Both the position numbers and the translations under genes were made by a program. The notes under the pieces were generated by a model. That model was given only the letters and a program-made list of their open reading frames with translations, ran no database searches and was not told the DNA's origin. Of a stretch of DNA of 46,283 bases, positions 17,494 through 27,700 are shown piece by piece. Every line of letters begins with the position of its first letter. Within the stretch, counting starts at the first letter, position 1. This stretch comes from Roseateles chitinivorans (GTDB lineage Bacteria; Pseudomonadota; Gammaproteobacteria; Burkholderiales; Burkholderiaceae_C): assembly GCF_002761755.1 (NCBI RefSeq), contig NZ_PEOG01000047.1, forward strand, positions 1 through 46,283, read 5' to 3'.

Positions 17494-17586
17494 ACGGAGT
17501 CCGGGACTGCGGTGAAGACCGAGGAGCCGTCGGTCCGACGGCGCCCGGTCCGCGCGGCCACGCTGTTCACGCGCGACCGCAGGGCC

Positions 17587-17616
17587 CATGAAAACGGCCG
17601 CGCTGGGCGGCCGTTT
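17587..17616 (-). terminator. Attenuator-like intrinsic terminator between livK and livH
   Basis: A perfect 10-bp stem (AAACGGCCGC at 17592-17601, GCGGCCGTTT at 17607-17616) with a 5-base loop lies 7 bp past the livK stop. Read on the minus strand the 3' arm ends in TTTT followed by C, a short U-run typical of a leaky terminator. It would let part of the transcripts stop after the binding-protein gene. Confidence 0.7.
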
Positions 17617-17623
17617 CAGGGGG

Positions 17624-18856
17624 TCACTTCTTCTGGGTCAGCGCGCCCTTGGCGTTGACGTCCTTGACCTTGACCTCGGAGGCCGCCTTGAAGTCGGCCT
17701 CGTAGGCATAGACCACGCGCTGGCCCTTGACCTCGCCGAACACCGGGATGTTGGCGGTGATGGCCTCGTGGTCGGTCTTGGTGAACGGCTTGTTGTAGGT
17801 CGTCACGACGCCCTCGACCGGCGCGCGCAGGTCTTCGAGCGCGGCCTTGACCTTCGGGCCCTCGGTGCTGCCGGCCTGCTTGATCGCGGCCGCCAGCAGG
17901 TAGATCGAGTCGTAGCCCTGCGCGGCCGACACCGGCGAGTCGATGCGGCTGTTCTTCGGGTTGAACGTCTTGAGGTAGTTGACGATGAAGGACTGGCGCT
18001 TGGGCGTGGTCGGTTCCTGGATGAAGGTCTGCGGCATGCGCGCGCCTTCGCCGCCGGGGCCGGCGTTGTCGATGTAGTTGGCCATCGACAGTGTCCAGCT
18101 GCCCACCATCGGCACCTTCCAGCCGAGCTTGGTCATGCCGTTGGCGATCTGCGCGAGCTCGGGGCCGATGCCGTAGGTCAGGATGACTTCGGCGCCGGCC
18201 TCCTTGGCCTTGAGCAGCTGGGCCGTCATGTCGACGTCCTTGATGTTGAACTTCTCGACCGCGACCGGCTTGATGCCCTTGAGTTCGAGCGCCTTCTCCA
18301 GGTCGGCGCGGCCGAGCTGGCCGTAGTTGGTGGAGTCCGCGAGGATGGCGACCTTCTTGAAGCCGCGGCGGGTGACGGCCTCCTCGACGATCATCGGCGC
18401 CTGGATCGAGTCATGGGCGGCGTTGCGGAAGACGTAGTTCTCGGGCTGGTCCTTGAACTGCTGGGTGATCACCGAGCCGGTGGCCACGTTGTTCATCACC
18501 GGGATCTTGGCGTCCTGATAGAAGCGCTGCGCGGCGAGCGCGACGCCGGTGTTGATGAAGCCGACGGTGGCGGCGACCTTCTCGCGGTTGATGAGTTCCT
18601 GGGCGATCTGGACGCCGCGTTCGTTCTTGGCCTCGTCGTCACGCTCGACGAGCTGGATCTGGCGGCCCAAGACCCCGCCGTTCTTGTTGATTTCCTGAGC
18701 CGCCAATCGCACACCGTCGCGCATGCTGACGCCCATCGACGACGAGCCGCCGGTGAAGGGGCCGGAGACGCCGATCTTGATCGGGTCGGCCGCGAGGGCG
18801 GCGAAGCTGGCGGCTGCCAGTGCGGTAGCGGTGATCCAACGCGCGCTGAACATCAT
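17624..18856 (-). CDS. livK: ABC transporter substrate-binding protein (LivK-like)
   Basis: A 410-residue periplasmic binding protein of the Leu/Ile/Val (peripla_BP_6) family. A signal peptide covers about 1-22 and is cut after AALA, followed by DPIKIGVSGPFTGG, the usual first strand. The two-lobe fold shows the VAATVGFINTG and GYDSIYLLAAAI segments. I chose the ATG at 18856 (MMFSAR), with GGAG six to ten bases upstream; a longer frame to 18922 lacks a signal peptide. It is the first gene of the liv operon. The ligand cannot be named with certainty; aromatic or amide ligands are also bound by this family. Confidence 0.93.
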   Translation of the reverse strand: MMFSARWITATALAAASFAALAADPIKIGVSGPFTGGSSSMGVSMRDGVRLAAQEINKNGGVLGRQIQLVERDDEAKNERGVQIAQELINREKVAATVGFINTGVALAAQRFYQDAKIPVMNNVATGSVITQQFKDQPENYVFRNAAHDSIQAPMIVEEAVTRRGFKKVAILADSTNYGQLGRADLEKALELKGIKPVAVEKFNIKDVDMTAQLLKAKEAGAEVILTYGIGPELAQIANGMTKLGWKVPMVGSWTLSMANYIDNAGPGGEGARMPQTFIQEPTTPKRQSFIVNYLKTFNPKNSRIDSPVSAAQGYDSIYLLAAAIKQAGSTEGPKVKAALEDLRAPVEGVVTTYNKPFTKTDHEAITANIPVFGEVKGQRVVYAYEADFKAASEVKVKDVNAKGALTQKK

Positions 18857-19097
18857 GTTTGTCTCCGAATGGTCTGGTCCATGAGGGGTCGGAACGCCAA
18901 CCCTCGAGCGCCGGTACAACAAACAGCCGGACGCACGGCGTCAGCCTTCTCGGAACATGGTGCATGAAGCGTGTCGGATTGCACGCATGCGACTACGTAC
19001 TCGCAAACCCGGAGCGGCAAGTTCAGCGTCGTGTCAGCAAGTGGGACGTGTCGTGGCGATTCGCCAACGTGGTGCATGCGTCAACGACGCGCTCGCC

Positions 19098-20336
19098 TCA
19101 AGCAGCCTCGGCGCGCGAGCGCGTGCGCAGCACCCACGCGGTGATCGCCGCCACCGCCAGCATCGCCAGCGCATAGCCGCTCAGCGCCGCCCAGCCGCCG
19201 TGGTCCCAGAACCAGCCGCCCATCGCGCCGAGGGTGCTCGAGCCGAGGTAGTACGCGAGCAGGTACAGCGAGGCCGCATGTCCCTTGCTGCGGCCACCGA
19301 GCGCGCCGACCCAGGCGCTGCTCACCGAGTGCGCGACGAAGAAGCCGATCGTCAGCAGCACGATGCCCAGGATGACGGCGGGCAGCCAGCCCGCCGCCGT
19401 CAGCACGACGCCGCCGCCCGCCAGCGCGATGCCCGACAGCAGCGCCGGCGCGCGGCCGAAGCGGTCGGACAGGCTGCCCGCCGTCGCCGACGCCGCGATG
19501 CCGAAGAGGTAGGCGCAGAAGATCAGGCCGATCGCGCTCTGGCTCAGCGAGAACGGCGGCTTCATCAGCCGGAAGCCGGCGTAGTTGTAGACCGCGACGA
19601 ACATGCCCATCATCAGGAAGCCCATCGCGAACAGCAGCGGCAGCATCGGATGCGTGAGGTGCGAGCGCCACGCGGCGACGTGCTCCGCAAGCTTCACGTC
19701 AGTGCGGCGCACGAAATGCCGCGACGGCGGCAGCAGCAGCCAGAAGCCGATCGCCGCCAGCAGGCCCAGCACGCTGACGATGAACAGCGCCGGCCGCCAG
19801 CCGAAGGCGTCGCTCAGCATGCTCACCCCGACCCGCCCCATCATCCCGCCGAAAGCCGTGCCACCGACGTACTGGCCCATCGCCCGGCCCAGGCCCTTCG
19901 GATGGATCTCCTCGGCCAGGTAGGCCATCGCCACCGCCGGCACGCCGCCCAGCACCAGGCCTTCGAGGGCACGTGCGACCAGCATCCCGCGCCAACTCGG
20001 CACCACCGAGGCGATCAGGTTCAGCAGCGCGGCCATCGCCATCGACCCGAACATCAGCCGCTTGCGGTCCATGCTCTCCGACAGCGCCCCGGCACAGAGG
20101 ATCGCGAAGGCAAGCGCACCGGTCGCCAGCGACAGGGCCAGCGCGCTCGTCGCCGCGCCGACCTGGAACTCCGCCGCGAACAGCGGCAGCAGCGGCTGCA
20201 CGCTGTACAGCAGCGAGAAGGTCGTGAAGCCGGCCAGGAACAGCGCGAAGGCGATGCGACGGTAGGCGCGCGTGCCGGGCTCGGCGTGGTCGGCGTGCTC
20301 GGCACCGGTGGGCGCCGGGCTTGGGGAACTGCTCAT
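19098..20336 (-). CDS. MFS transporter (YnfM-like exporter)
   Basis: A 412-residue major-facilitator permease with 12 hydrophobic segments. The loop 2-3 motif is present in degenerate form around GALSESMDRKRLMFGSM, and its second-half echo as GSLSDRFGRAPALLSG. The YSVQPLLPLFAAEF segment in helix 1 and the overall pattern are those of the DHA1/YnfM group of drug or arabinose-like exporters. The substrate is unknown. It lies 22 bp downstream of the UbiH-family gene on the same strand, which suggests co-transcription, though the functions are not obviously linked. Confidence 0.9.
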   Translation of the reverse strand: MSSSPSPAPTGAEHADHAEPGTRAYRRIAFALFLAGFTTFSLLYSVQPLLPLFAAEFQVGAATSALALSLATGALAFAILCAGALSESMDRKRLMFGSMAMAALLNLIASVVPSWRGMLVARALEGLVLGGVPAVAMAYLAEEIHPKGLGRAMGQYVGGTAFGGMMGRVGVSMLSDAFGWRPALFIVSVLGLLAAIGFWLLLPPSRHFVRRTDVKLAEHVAAWRSHLTHPMLPLLFAMGFLMMGMFVAVYNYAGFRLMKPPFSLSQSAIGLIFCAYLFGIAASATAGSLSDRFGRAPALLSGIALAGGGVVLTAAGWLPAVILGIVLLTIGFFVAHSVSSAWVGALGGRSKGHAASLYLLAYYLGSSTLGAMGGWFWDHGGWAALSGYALAMLAVAAITAWVLRTRSRAEAA

Positions 20337-20358
20337 CGGGAGGACAGCGGCCGGCGGC

Positions 20359-21639
20359 TCAGCGGCGGCCGAACATCATCTGCCCGGCCAGCGCCCGCTT
20401 GAGCGGCGGCAGCGCCTGCAGCGCCGCCAGGCCGAGCCCGCGCGCGGCCGGCAGTCCCGGCCAGCGCCAGGCGAAGGTGCGGGCGAGGAAATCGGTGGTC
20501 AGGATCGTCGCCCAGCGGTCCGGCGCGCGCTGCCATTCGACGCGCCGCAGCGCCTGGTCCACCCGCGGATCGCGCCGCAGCGCCTCGACCAGCGCGAAGG
20601 CGTCGCGCAGGCCGAGGTTCAGGCCCTGCCCCGCCACCGGATGCAGCGTCTGCGCCGCGTTGCCGATGCGGATGCGGCGGCCCTCCACCAGCGTGCGCTC
20701 GGCATTCAGGCCGAGCGGGAAACACTTCAGCGGGCTGATGCCCAGCAGGCGGCCGACGCGATCCGGCAACTGCTGCTGGATCACCGCCAGCCGCTGCGCA
20801 TCGCTCAGGCCCTCGACCTCGTCCTCGTCCCGCGGCTGGCACCAGACCAGCGCGGCACGGCGCTGGCCGTCCCGGTCGGGCAGCGGCAGCAGCGCCAGCG
20901 GCCCACGCCGGGTGAAGCGCTCATAGGCCACGCCCACCGGGCTGTCCGGCGCCAGCGTCACCGTGCCGACCCAGGCGTTCTGCCGGTAGTCGTGCGTCAG
21001 CGATTTGCGCGCCTGCTCGGAGAACACGCCGCCCTCGGCCACCACCGCCAGGTCGAAACGCTCGGCGATGCCGGCATCGATCTCGATCTCGTCCGGCCGG
21101 TCCTGCTTGAGGCCGTCCACCGCCTGGCCGAAGCGGCTGATCAGTCGCCGCGGTTCCAGCGCGCTGGCCTGCTGCCAGGCGGCCTGCAGCGGCGCGACCA
21201 GCTGACCGTAGGCCAGCACCGCGCCCAGTTGCGGCACCGCCTGCTCGGCGGCGCTGATGCGGACCTCGGGCTCGCCGGACGGACCGAACCAGGGGCTGGA
21301 AAGCGTCGGCGGCGCCTGGCTCACATGGACCTCGCGGATCGGCTGCGCCTGGGCCGCCGGCCACACGCGCAGGCGCTGCAGCAGCTGCACGCTGCCCAGC
21401 GACAGCGCCAGCGTGCGCGGATCGCCGGAGACATCGCGCTCCAGCGGGCGTGCATCGAAGAGGCTGACCTGCGCCTGCGGCAGGTAGCGCGCCGCCAGCA
21501 GCGCCAGCGCGAGCCCGGCCGGCCCCGCGCCGATCACCGCCAGCCGCAGCGGCGGCGCCTGGCCGTCGAAGGCGGCGTCGAAGGCGTCGGTCGCGGTCGC
21601 GGCGGCGGCATGAGCGGCGGAGTCTGGAGCTTGGGACAT
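20359..21639 (-). CDS. UbiH/UbiF/COQ6-family FAD-dependent hydroxylase
   Basis: A 426-residue flavoprotein monooxygenase predicted to hydroxylate the ring of a ubiquinone precursor with O2 and NAD(P)H. The FAD-binding motif GAGPAGLALALLA is near residue 40. The second FAD motif is GNAAQTLHPVAGQGLNLGLRD, close to that of UbiH. A central DG-like segment (RFDLAVVAEGG) is also present. The N-terminal 30 residues are Ala/Asp-rich and unlike the family. An in-frame possible -10 (TATAGT) lies about 55 bp upstream on the minus strand. Which ring position it modifies (C5, C6 or C1) cannot be told from sequence. Confidence 0.88.
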   Translation of the reverse strand: MSQAPDSAAHAAAATATDAFDAAFDGQAPPLRLAVIGAGPAGLALALLAARYLPQAQVSLFDARPLERDVSGDPRTLALSLGSVQLLQRLRVWPAAQAQPIREVHVSQAPPTLSSPWFGPSGEPEVRISAAEQAVPQLGAVLAYGQLVAPLQAAWQQASALEPRRLISRFGQAVDGLKQDRPDEIEIDAGIAERFDLAVVAEGGVFSEQARKSLTHDYRQNAWVGTVTLAPDSPVGVAYERFTRRGPLALLPLPDRDGQRRAALVWCQPRDEDEVEGLSDAQRLAVIQQQLPDRVGRLLGISPLKCFPLGLNAERTLVEGRRIRIGNAAQTLHPVAGQGLNLGLRDAFALVEALRRDPRVDQALRRVEWQRAPDRWATILTTDFLARTFAWRWPGLPAARGLGLAALQALPPLKRALAGQMMFGRR

Positions 21640-21732
21640 GACGTCGACCCGGGAAAACTGGTGCCGGCCGCGTCAGGCGGCCGGCTGCGAACGACTATAG
21701 CGCCGGCGCTTTCCGGACCCGCCCCGCACCGA

Positions 21733-23514
21733 TCACACTGCGACCAGCCGGCGCTGCGCCGCGCCCGGCAAAGTGCGCAGCGATTGCGCCACCGTCGCCG
21801 TGTACTCGCGGCTCAGGATGGTGCTGACGAAGATCCAGTCGCAGCGGCACTCGGTCGCCGTGGCGGTGACGACCATGTAGCCGCGGCGCGAGGTGTCGGC
21901 ATAGACCAGCGGCCCGATCAGCTGCGTCAGCGCGGCCGCGAGCTGCTGCGGGTTCTCGTTCGGGAGATAGTCCTCGAAGCCCGGCGAAGTCACCGATGAG
22001 GTGGCGAACTCCACCCCCACCTGCCGGCCGGCCCCGTCCAGCAGGTCGTTGGCCCAGGCGTTGTGGGTGTCGCCCGCCAGCACGACCAGGTTCTTGTCGA
22101 GCTGGCGCGCCGTGGCCAGCAGCGTCTCGCGGGCGACCGGATAACCGTCCCACGCGTCGAGGTTGTACGGCAGGCTCGGCGCATTCAGCACCGCCTGCTC
22201 CTGCGGCGTCAGGCTGGCCGGATCGTTCTGCGCCTTGGCGACGATCGCCGCGTACTGCGACACCGTCACGCCGGTGCCGGGCGCATTGGCCTCGAACAGG
22301 ATCGGCGACGGGATGTCCATCCGACCCATCAGCACCTGCTGCCCGAGCACCTGCCAGGTCGCGGTCGACGCCTGCATCCGCGCCTGCAGCCACTGGCCCT
22401 GCGTCGTGCCCAGCAGGGTGCGGTCGGCGCGGGCCATGTCGGCCTGGAACCGGCCACTGTCCAGGCCCGAGGCGGTGAGGTAGTCCGCATAGTCGAGCTG
22501 CTCGTCGCGCGCGATCACTCGCGTGTCCAGCATGTGCAGCGCCATCAGCGAGCCGAAGTCGAAGCCGCGATAGATCGTCAGCGGATCGGCGCCATCGCGC
22601 ACCGGCAGCCACTCATGCCAGGCCTGCGCCGCCGCGGCGCGGCGCGCGGCGAAGTCGCCCTCGGTGGCGGGCTGGTGGTTCTGGGCTCCGCCCTGCCAGG
22701 CATCGTTCGCGATCTCGTGGTCGTCCCACACGGCGATCATCGGCAGCCGCGCGTGCAGCAGTTGCAGGTCGGCATCCGCGCGGTATTGCGCATGGCGGCG
22801 ACGATAGTCCGCCAGGGCCACCAGCTCCTGCTGCGGTTCGACCACCCGGCCCAACGCCTGGGCGTTGCCGCTGGCGTACTGGCCGGGGCCGTATTCGTAG
22901 AGGTAGTCGCCCAGGTGCAGGGCCACGTCGTACTCCTCGGCGCCCGCGCGTTTCACCGCCTCGGCATAGACGTTGAAGTAGCCGGTCGGATAGTTGGCGC
23001 AGGAGAACACCGCGAGCTTCACCCGCGCGACATCGCCAACGGGCAGCGTCTTCGTGCGGCCCGGCGGCGACACCGCCCCGTAGGCCTTGAACCGGTACCA
23101 GTACCGGGTGCCTGGCTGCAGCCCGGCGGCATCCACCTTGACGCAGAAGTCGCTCGACGCGCGCGCGGTCGCGCCCCCGCTGGCGACAAGGGTGGCGAAC
23201 GCGGCGTCGCTCGCCACCTCCCAGGTCACCGGCAGGTCGCGCCCGTCGGTGGTGTTCTGCGCCAGCACGCGGGTCCAGAGGATGACGCGGTCGCTCAGCG
23301 GGTCGCCGCTGGCCACGCCATGGCTGAAGACGACCGCGACGCCCGGCGCGCCATCGTCTCCGCCGCCACCGCCGCAGCCGGCCAGCGGCAATCCCGCCAG
23401 CGCGCCGGCGGCCAGTGCGCCGCGCACCAGGTGGCGGCGGGTGTGGTCGACGGACTCGGCCGGCGAAGCGTCCGCGTCCTTCTTGATCAGGTTCAGCAGC
23501 GGGGTCTGGGTCAT
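21733..23514 (-). CDS. phoD: Alkaline phosphatase D (PhoD), Tat-exported lipoprotein
   Basis: A 593-residue phosphodiesterase/phosphatase of the PhoD family. The N-terminus has a twin-arginine motif (R26/R27 in TRRHLVRG), a hydrophobic stretch and the lipobox LAGC with Cys at 47, then a poly-Gly linker, so the folded enzyme should leave by Tat and be lipid-anchored. An N-terminal Ig-like domain (to about 170) precedes the metallophosphatase core, with FSCANY (metal-ligand Cys), HLGDYLYEYG, WDDHEIANDAW and LAGDTHNAW. These are the Fe/Ca-centre residues of PhoD. I chose the ATG at 23514; an in-frame ATG at 23529 is possible. It is divergent from the aldo/keto reductase gene. I saw no convincing Pho box. 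Confidence 0.93.
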   Translation of the reverse strand: MTQTPLLNLIKKDADASPAESVDHTRRHLVRGALAAGALAGLPLAGCGGGGGDDGAPGVAVVFSHGVASGDPLSDRVILWTRVLAQNTTDGRDLPVTWEVASDAAFATLVASGGATARASSDFCVKVDAAGLQPGTRYWYRFKAYGAVSPPGRTKTLPVGDVARVKLAVFSCANYPTGYFNVYAEAVKRAGAEEYDVALHLGDYLYEYGPGQYASGNAQALGRVVEPQQELVALADYRRRHAQYRADADLQLLHARLPMIAVWDDHEIANDAWQGGAQNHQPATEGDFAARRAAAAQAWHEWLPVRDGADPLTIYRGFDFGSLMALHMLDTRVIARDEQLDYADYLTASGLDSGRFQADMARADRTLLGTTQGQWLQARMQASTATWQVLGQQVLMGRMDIPSPILFEANAPGTGVTVSQYAAIVAKAQNDPASLTPQEQAVLNAPSLPYNLDAWDGYPVARETLLATARQLDKNLVVLAGDTHNAWANDLLDGAGRQVGVEFATSSVTSPGFEDYLPNENPQQLAAALTQLIGPLVYADTSRRGYMVVTATATECRCDWIFVSTILSREYTATVAQSLRTLPGAAQRRLVAV

Positions 23515-23628
23515 GGCGGACAGGGGCATTCGGCATGCCGCGCTGACGCCGCGCGCCGCCTCCGCTACCCTTGCGCCCCGCGAAGGCGTCACGGGCGCCC
23601 CCACCGACTCACGCACGAGGAAAAGCGC

Positions 23629-24609
23629 ATGCAATACCGTCGACTCGGCCGCAGCGGCCTGCAGGTGTCCGAACTGTCCCTGGGCTCCTGGGTGACGTAC
23701 CACAACCAGGTCGATACCGGCGCGGCCGTCGAGATGCTGGCCGCCGCCCGCGACGCCGGCATCAACTTCTTCGACAACGCCGAGGCCTACGCACTGGGCA
23801 AGAGCGAGGAGATCATGGGCCAGGCCATCAAGCAGCTCGGCTGGGGCCGCCACACCTACGTCGTCTCCACCAAGTTCTACTGGGGCATCGACAAGTCGGG
23901 CACGACCGTCAACTACAAGGACACGCTGAACCGCAAGTACCTGATGCAGGCCATCGATGGCTCGCTCAAGCGCTTCGGCCTGGACGAGATCGACCTCGTC
24001 TACTGCCACCGCCCCGACCCGCACACGCCGATCGAGGAAACGGTGCGCGCGATGAGCGACATGATCACGCAAGGCAAGGCGCTGTACTGGGGCACCAGCG
24101 AATGGAGCGCCGACGAGATCCGCGCCGCCTGGGAGATCGCCGAGCGCCACCACCTGCACAAGCCGGTGATGGAGCAACCGCAGTACCACCTGTTCCACCG
24201 CCAGCGCGTCGAGAAGGAATACGCCCGCCTGTACGAGGACATCGGCCTGGGCCTCACGACCTGGAGCCCGCTGGCGTCCGGCCTGCTGACCGGCAAGTAC
24301 CGCGACGGCATCCCGGCGGGCAGCCGGGGCGCGCTGGAAAGCATGTCCTGGCTGCGCGAGCAGCTGCAGGAGCCGCAGCGCAACGCCGCCGTCGGCGAGC
24401 TGGCCACGATCGCGCAGGAGCTGGGCTGCACGCTGGCGCAGCTGGCCATCGCCTGGATCAATCGCAACCCGCGGGTCTCCACGGTGATCCTGGGCGCGAG
24501 CAAGCGCTCGCAGCTGCAGGACAACCTGGGCGCGCTGGCCGTCACGCCCCGGCTGACGCCAGAGGTCCTGGCCCGCATCGACGCGATCACGCTGCCGCTG
24601 GCCAAGTAA
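23629..24609 (+). CDS. Aldo/keto reductase (Kv-beta-like family)
   Basis: A 326-residue NADPH-dependent oxidoreductase with a TIM-barrel fold. It starts MQYRRLGRSGLQVSELSLG, has the catalytic Asp/Tyr segment NFFDNAEAYALGKSE, the Lys in VVSTKFYWG, and the NADPH-binding end VILGASKRSQLQDNLGAL. The best relatives are the voltage-gated potassium-channel beta-subunit-like reductases (AKR6/YghZ type). YghZ-type enzymes detoxify methylglyoxal-like aldehydes. The start is fixed by GAGGAAAA about 8 bases upstream of the ATG. Divergent from phoD. Confidence 0.93.
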   Translation: MQYRRLGRSGLQVSELSLGSWVTYHNQVDTGAAVEMLAAARDAGINFFDNAEAYALGKSEEIMGQAIKQLGWGRHTYVVSTKFYWGIDKSGTTVNYKDTLNRKYLMQAIDGSLKRFGLDEIDLVYCHRPDPHTPIEETVRAMSDMITQGKALYWGTSEWSADEIRAAWEIAERHHLHKPVMEQPQYHLFHRQRVEKEYARLYEDIGLGLTTWSPLASGLLTGKYRDGIPAGSRGALESMSWLREQLQEPQRNAAVGELATIAQELGCTLAQLAIAWINRNPRVSTVILGASKRSQLQDNLGALAVTPRLTPEVLARIDAITLPLAK

Positions 24610-24745
24610 GCCGGCCCGCGGCGGTCGACATCAACGCCGCGTCGGGGTTTATCCGCACACCGCCCGCCAAGCCCCTCATTGACGGGGCTCGGCTGTCGCG
24701 CCGCTGCCGCAGCCGCGACGGGAGGCGCCGCTAGCATCCCCGGCG

Positions 24746-27700
24746 ATGCTGCGACGACGTGCCTTTCCCCTGCTGCCGAGCCTGTGCGCCGCCGTCGCGC
24801 TGGTCCTGGCCGTCGCGACGGGCAACGCCGTGACGCCGCGGGACGAGGCCCGGCCGGAACGCGCCGCGCCGGCCGCGGTGCCGCTGCTCGCCGAGCCTCG
24901 CTTCGAGACCGTGGGCATCGACGCCCCGGTGCCGCTGAACGTGATCTCCGCGCTGGCGCAGGACCGCGCCGGCTTCCTGTGGATCGGCACCGGCGCCGGG
25001 CTGGTGCGCTTCGACGGCTACAACTTCCGCCAGCCGGGCGCGCCCCTGGAGAACGGTGTCCGGTCGGCCCGCAGCCTGGGATTCATCCGCTGCCTGCTGG
25101 TGGCACGCGATGGCCGCCTGTGGATCGGCACCGAGGCCGACGGCCTGGCCGCCTATGACCCGCAGACCGAGAAGCTGTCGCTGTTCCGCTCCGAGGCCAG
25201 GCCGCAGCCGCGCGGCGCCGTCTCGGCCGGCACGATCCGGGCGCTGGCCGAAGACCGGGACGGGCGGCTGTGGATCGGCACGATCGGCCACGGCCTGGAC
25301 CGCTACGACCCGGCCGAGGGCCGCTTCCAGCACTTCCGCCATCAAGCCCGGCAGGCTGGCAGCCTGCCCGACGACCGGGTCCAGGCGCTCGCGATCGACC
25401 GCGAGGGCTCGCTCTGGGTCGGCACCTGGCAGGGCCTGGCGCGCAAGCGCGCCGGCGCCGACGTCTTCGAGCCGGTGTTCTCCATGCCGGGACGCCCCGG
25501 CCTGGCCGGCAAGATCGTGCTCAGCCTGTTCGAGGCGCCCGACGGCCGGCTCTGGGCCGGCACCCAGCAGGGCGACCTCGCCCTGATCGATCCGAAGACT
25601 GGCGAGGGCCGGATGCTCGAGCGCGCCGAGGACGCCGGCAACGGCTCGGTCAACAGCTTCGTCGCGGTGGACGAGCGGCATGTCTGGCTGGGCCGCAACG
25701 GCGGGCTGGAGCTGCGCGCGGTCGCGGGCGGCGCGCTGCTGCGGGTGATGAAGCACGATCCGCTCAACCGCGGCAGCCTCGGCGGCAACGAGGTCCGCGC
25801 GTTGATGCGCGACCGCGCCGGCTGGATCTGGACCGGCGGCTACGGCGGCGGCCTGCAGCGCCACAACCCGGCCAACACCAGCACCTGGGTGCGCGGCCGC
25901 GATCCCGGCAAGCTGCCGCAGCTGATCGACCCGAGCACCCGCGCGATGGTGCAGCTCGACACCGGCGAGATCTGGCTGGGCAGCAACGAAAGCGGCGTGA
26001 CGGTGCTCGACGAGCAGCTGCGCTCGATCGCGACGCTGCGGCCCGCGCCCGGCCAGCGCGGCGGGTTGGCGGGCGGGCGCATCTCCAGCCTGGTCCAGAT
26101 GAAGGACGGCAGCATCTGGCTGGGCAGCGATGGCGGCCTGCACCAGTACACCCGCGACCGACAGCTGCTGCGGGTGATCCAGGCCGGCACCGGTCGCGCG
26201 CGACGCCTGCTGGCGGGCCGCGACGGCACGCTCTGGATCGGGACGCAGGACGGGCTTTATCGGCTGCCGCCGGACGCCGGCCCGCAGGCCGCGCCGGAGC
26301 GCCTGCGGCAGGACGGCGGCCAGCCGCTGACCGGCGACGTCAATGCCCTGTCCGAGACCGCCGACGGCGGCCTGTGGGTCGGCACCGAGAAGGGCCTGTA
26401 CCGCTTCGAGCCCGGCGGCAAGGAACTGGTCGCGGTGCGTGCCCGGCCGGGCCGCGACCTGAGCCATCACTCGATCGTCGGCCTGCTGGTCGATTCGCGG
26501 CAGCGCTTGTGGGTGGACACCGCCTCGGGCCTGCACCTGCTGGCGCGCTGGGAAGGCCGCGAGGCCGAGTTCGAGCGCATCAGCGAGAAGCACGGCGTGA
26601 TCGGCCGGGCCTTCGGCGCCAACCTGCTCGAGGACGGCGAGGGTCGCATCTGGACGCAGAGCTTCGTCTACGACCCGGCCAGGGACAGCTACTACGAGCT
26701 GACCAACGCGGACGGCGTCGACATCGGCACCGGCTGGTTCCGCGCCTACCTGAAGACCCGCGACGGGCGGCTGCTCTATGGGGGCAGCAAGGGCGTGCTG
26801 GTGGTGACGCCGGAGCGTTTCGAGGCCTGGACCTACCAGCCGGCGCTGGTCGCGACCGAGCTGCGCGTGGACGGCCAGCGCCTGGGCGCCGGTCGCCTGC
26901 CGCAGGAAGGGCTGACGCTGAACGCGAGCAACCGCAGCTTCAGCGTGGAGTTCGCCGCGCTGGACTTCAGCGAGCCCGAACGCAACCGCTACGCCTACCA
27001 GCTCGAGGGCTTCGATCCGGAATGGATCAGCACCGGCGCCGATCTGCGCGTGGCGGTCTACACCAACCTCGATCCGGGCCGCTACCGCCTGCGGGTGCGC
27101 GGCACCAACCGCAACGGCGTGTGGAGCCCGCTGGAACTCAGCATCCCGGTGCGGGTGCTGCCGGACTGGTGGCAGACCTGGTGGGCCCGCACCCTCGGCG
27201 GTGCGACGCTGATCGCGCTGGTCTATACGCTGGTGGCGCTGCGCACCTCCTACCTGCGGCGCTCGCAACTGGCGCTGGAGATCAAGGTGAAGGCGCGCAC
27301 CGCCGAGTTGGAGCGGCTCTCCGCCGACCTGCAGGCGAAGAGCGTGGCGCTGGAGGAATCCAGCCTGTCGGACCCGCTCACCGGCCTGCGCAACCGGCGC
27401 TTCCTGACGCAGCACATCGAGGGCGACGTGGCCCTCGCGGTGCGTCGCCACGAGCAGGCGCGCGACGATGGCTACGCGCCGCCCGACGATGGCGACCTGA
27501 TCTTCTTCCTGCTCGACCTCGACCTGTTCAAGGCGCTGAACGACCGCCTCGGCCATGCGGCGGGCGACGCGGTGCTGCAGCAGATGCGCAGCCGGCTGAC
27601 CGCCGTGTTCCGCGAGGCCGACTACCTGGTCCGCTGGGGCGGCGAGGAATTCCTGATCGTGGCGCGCGGCACCTCCCGCCGACATGCGGCCGAGCTCGCC

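Noticed and set aside
23370..23400. Poly-Gly run in PhoD as a possible GlyGly-CTERM
   Set aside because: It follows the lipobox Cys at the N-terminus and is a linker, not a C-terminal sorting tail.
23515..24198. N-terminal extension of phoD to 24198
   Set aside because: The extra 228 residues are antisense to the aldo/keto reductase and would bury the Tat signal peptide in the middle of the protein.
24670..24689. Hairpin AGCCCC/GGGGCT after the aldo/keto reductase as a terminator
   Set aside because: Only a 6-bp stem, 8-base loop and no T-run; not enough to call.
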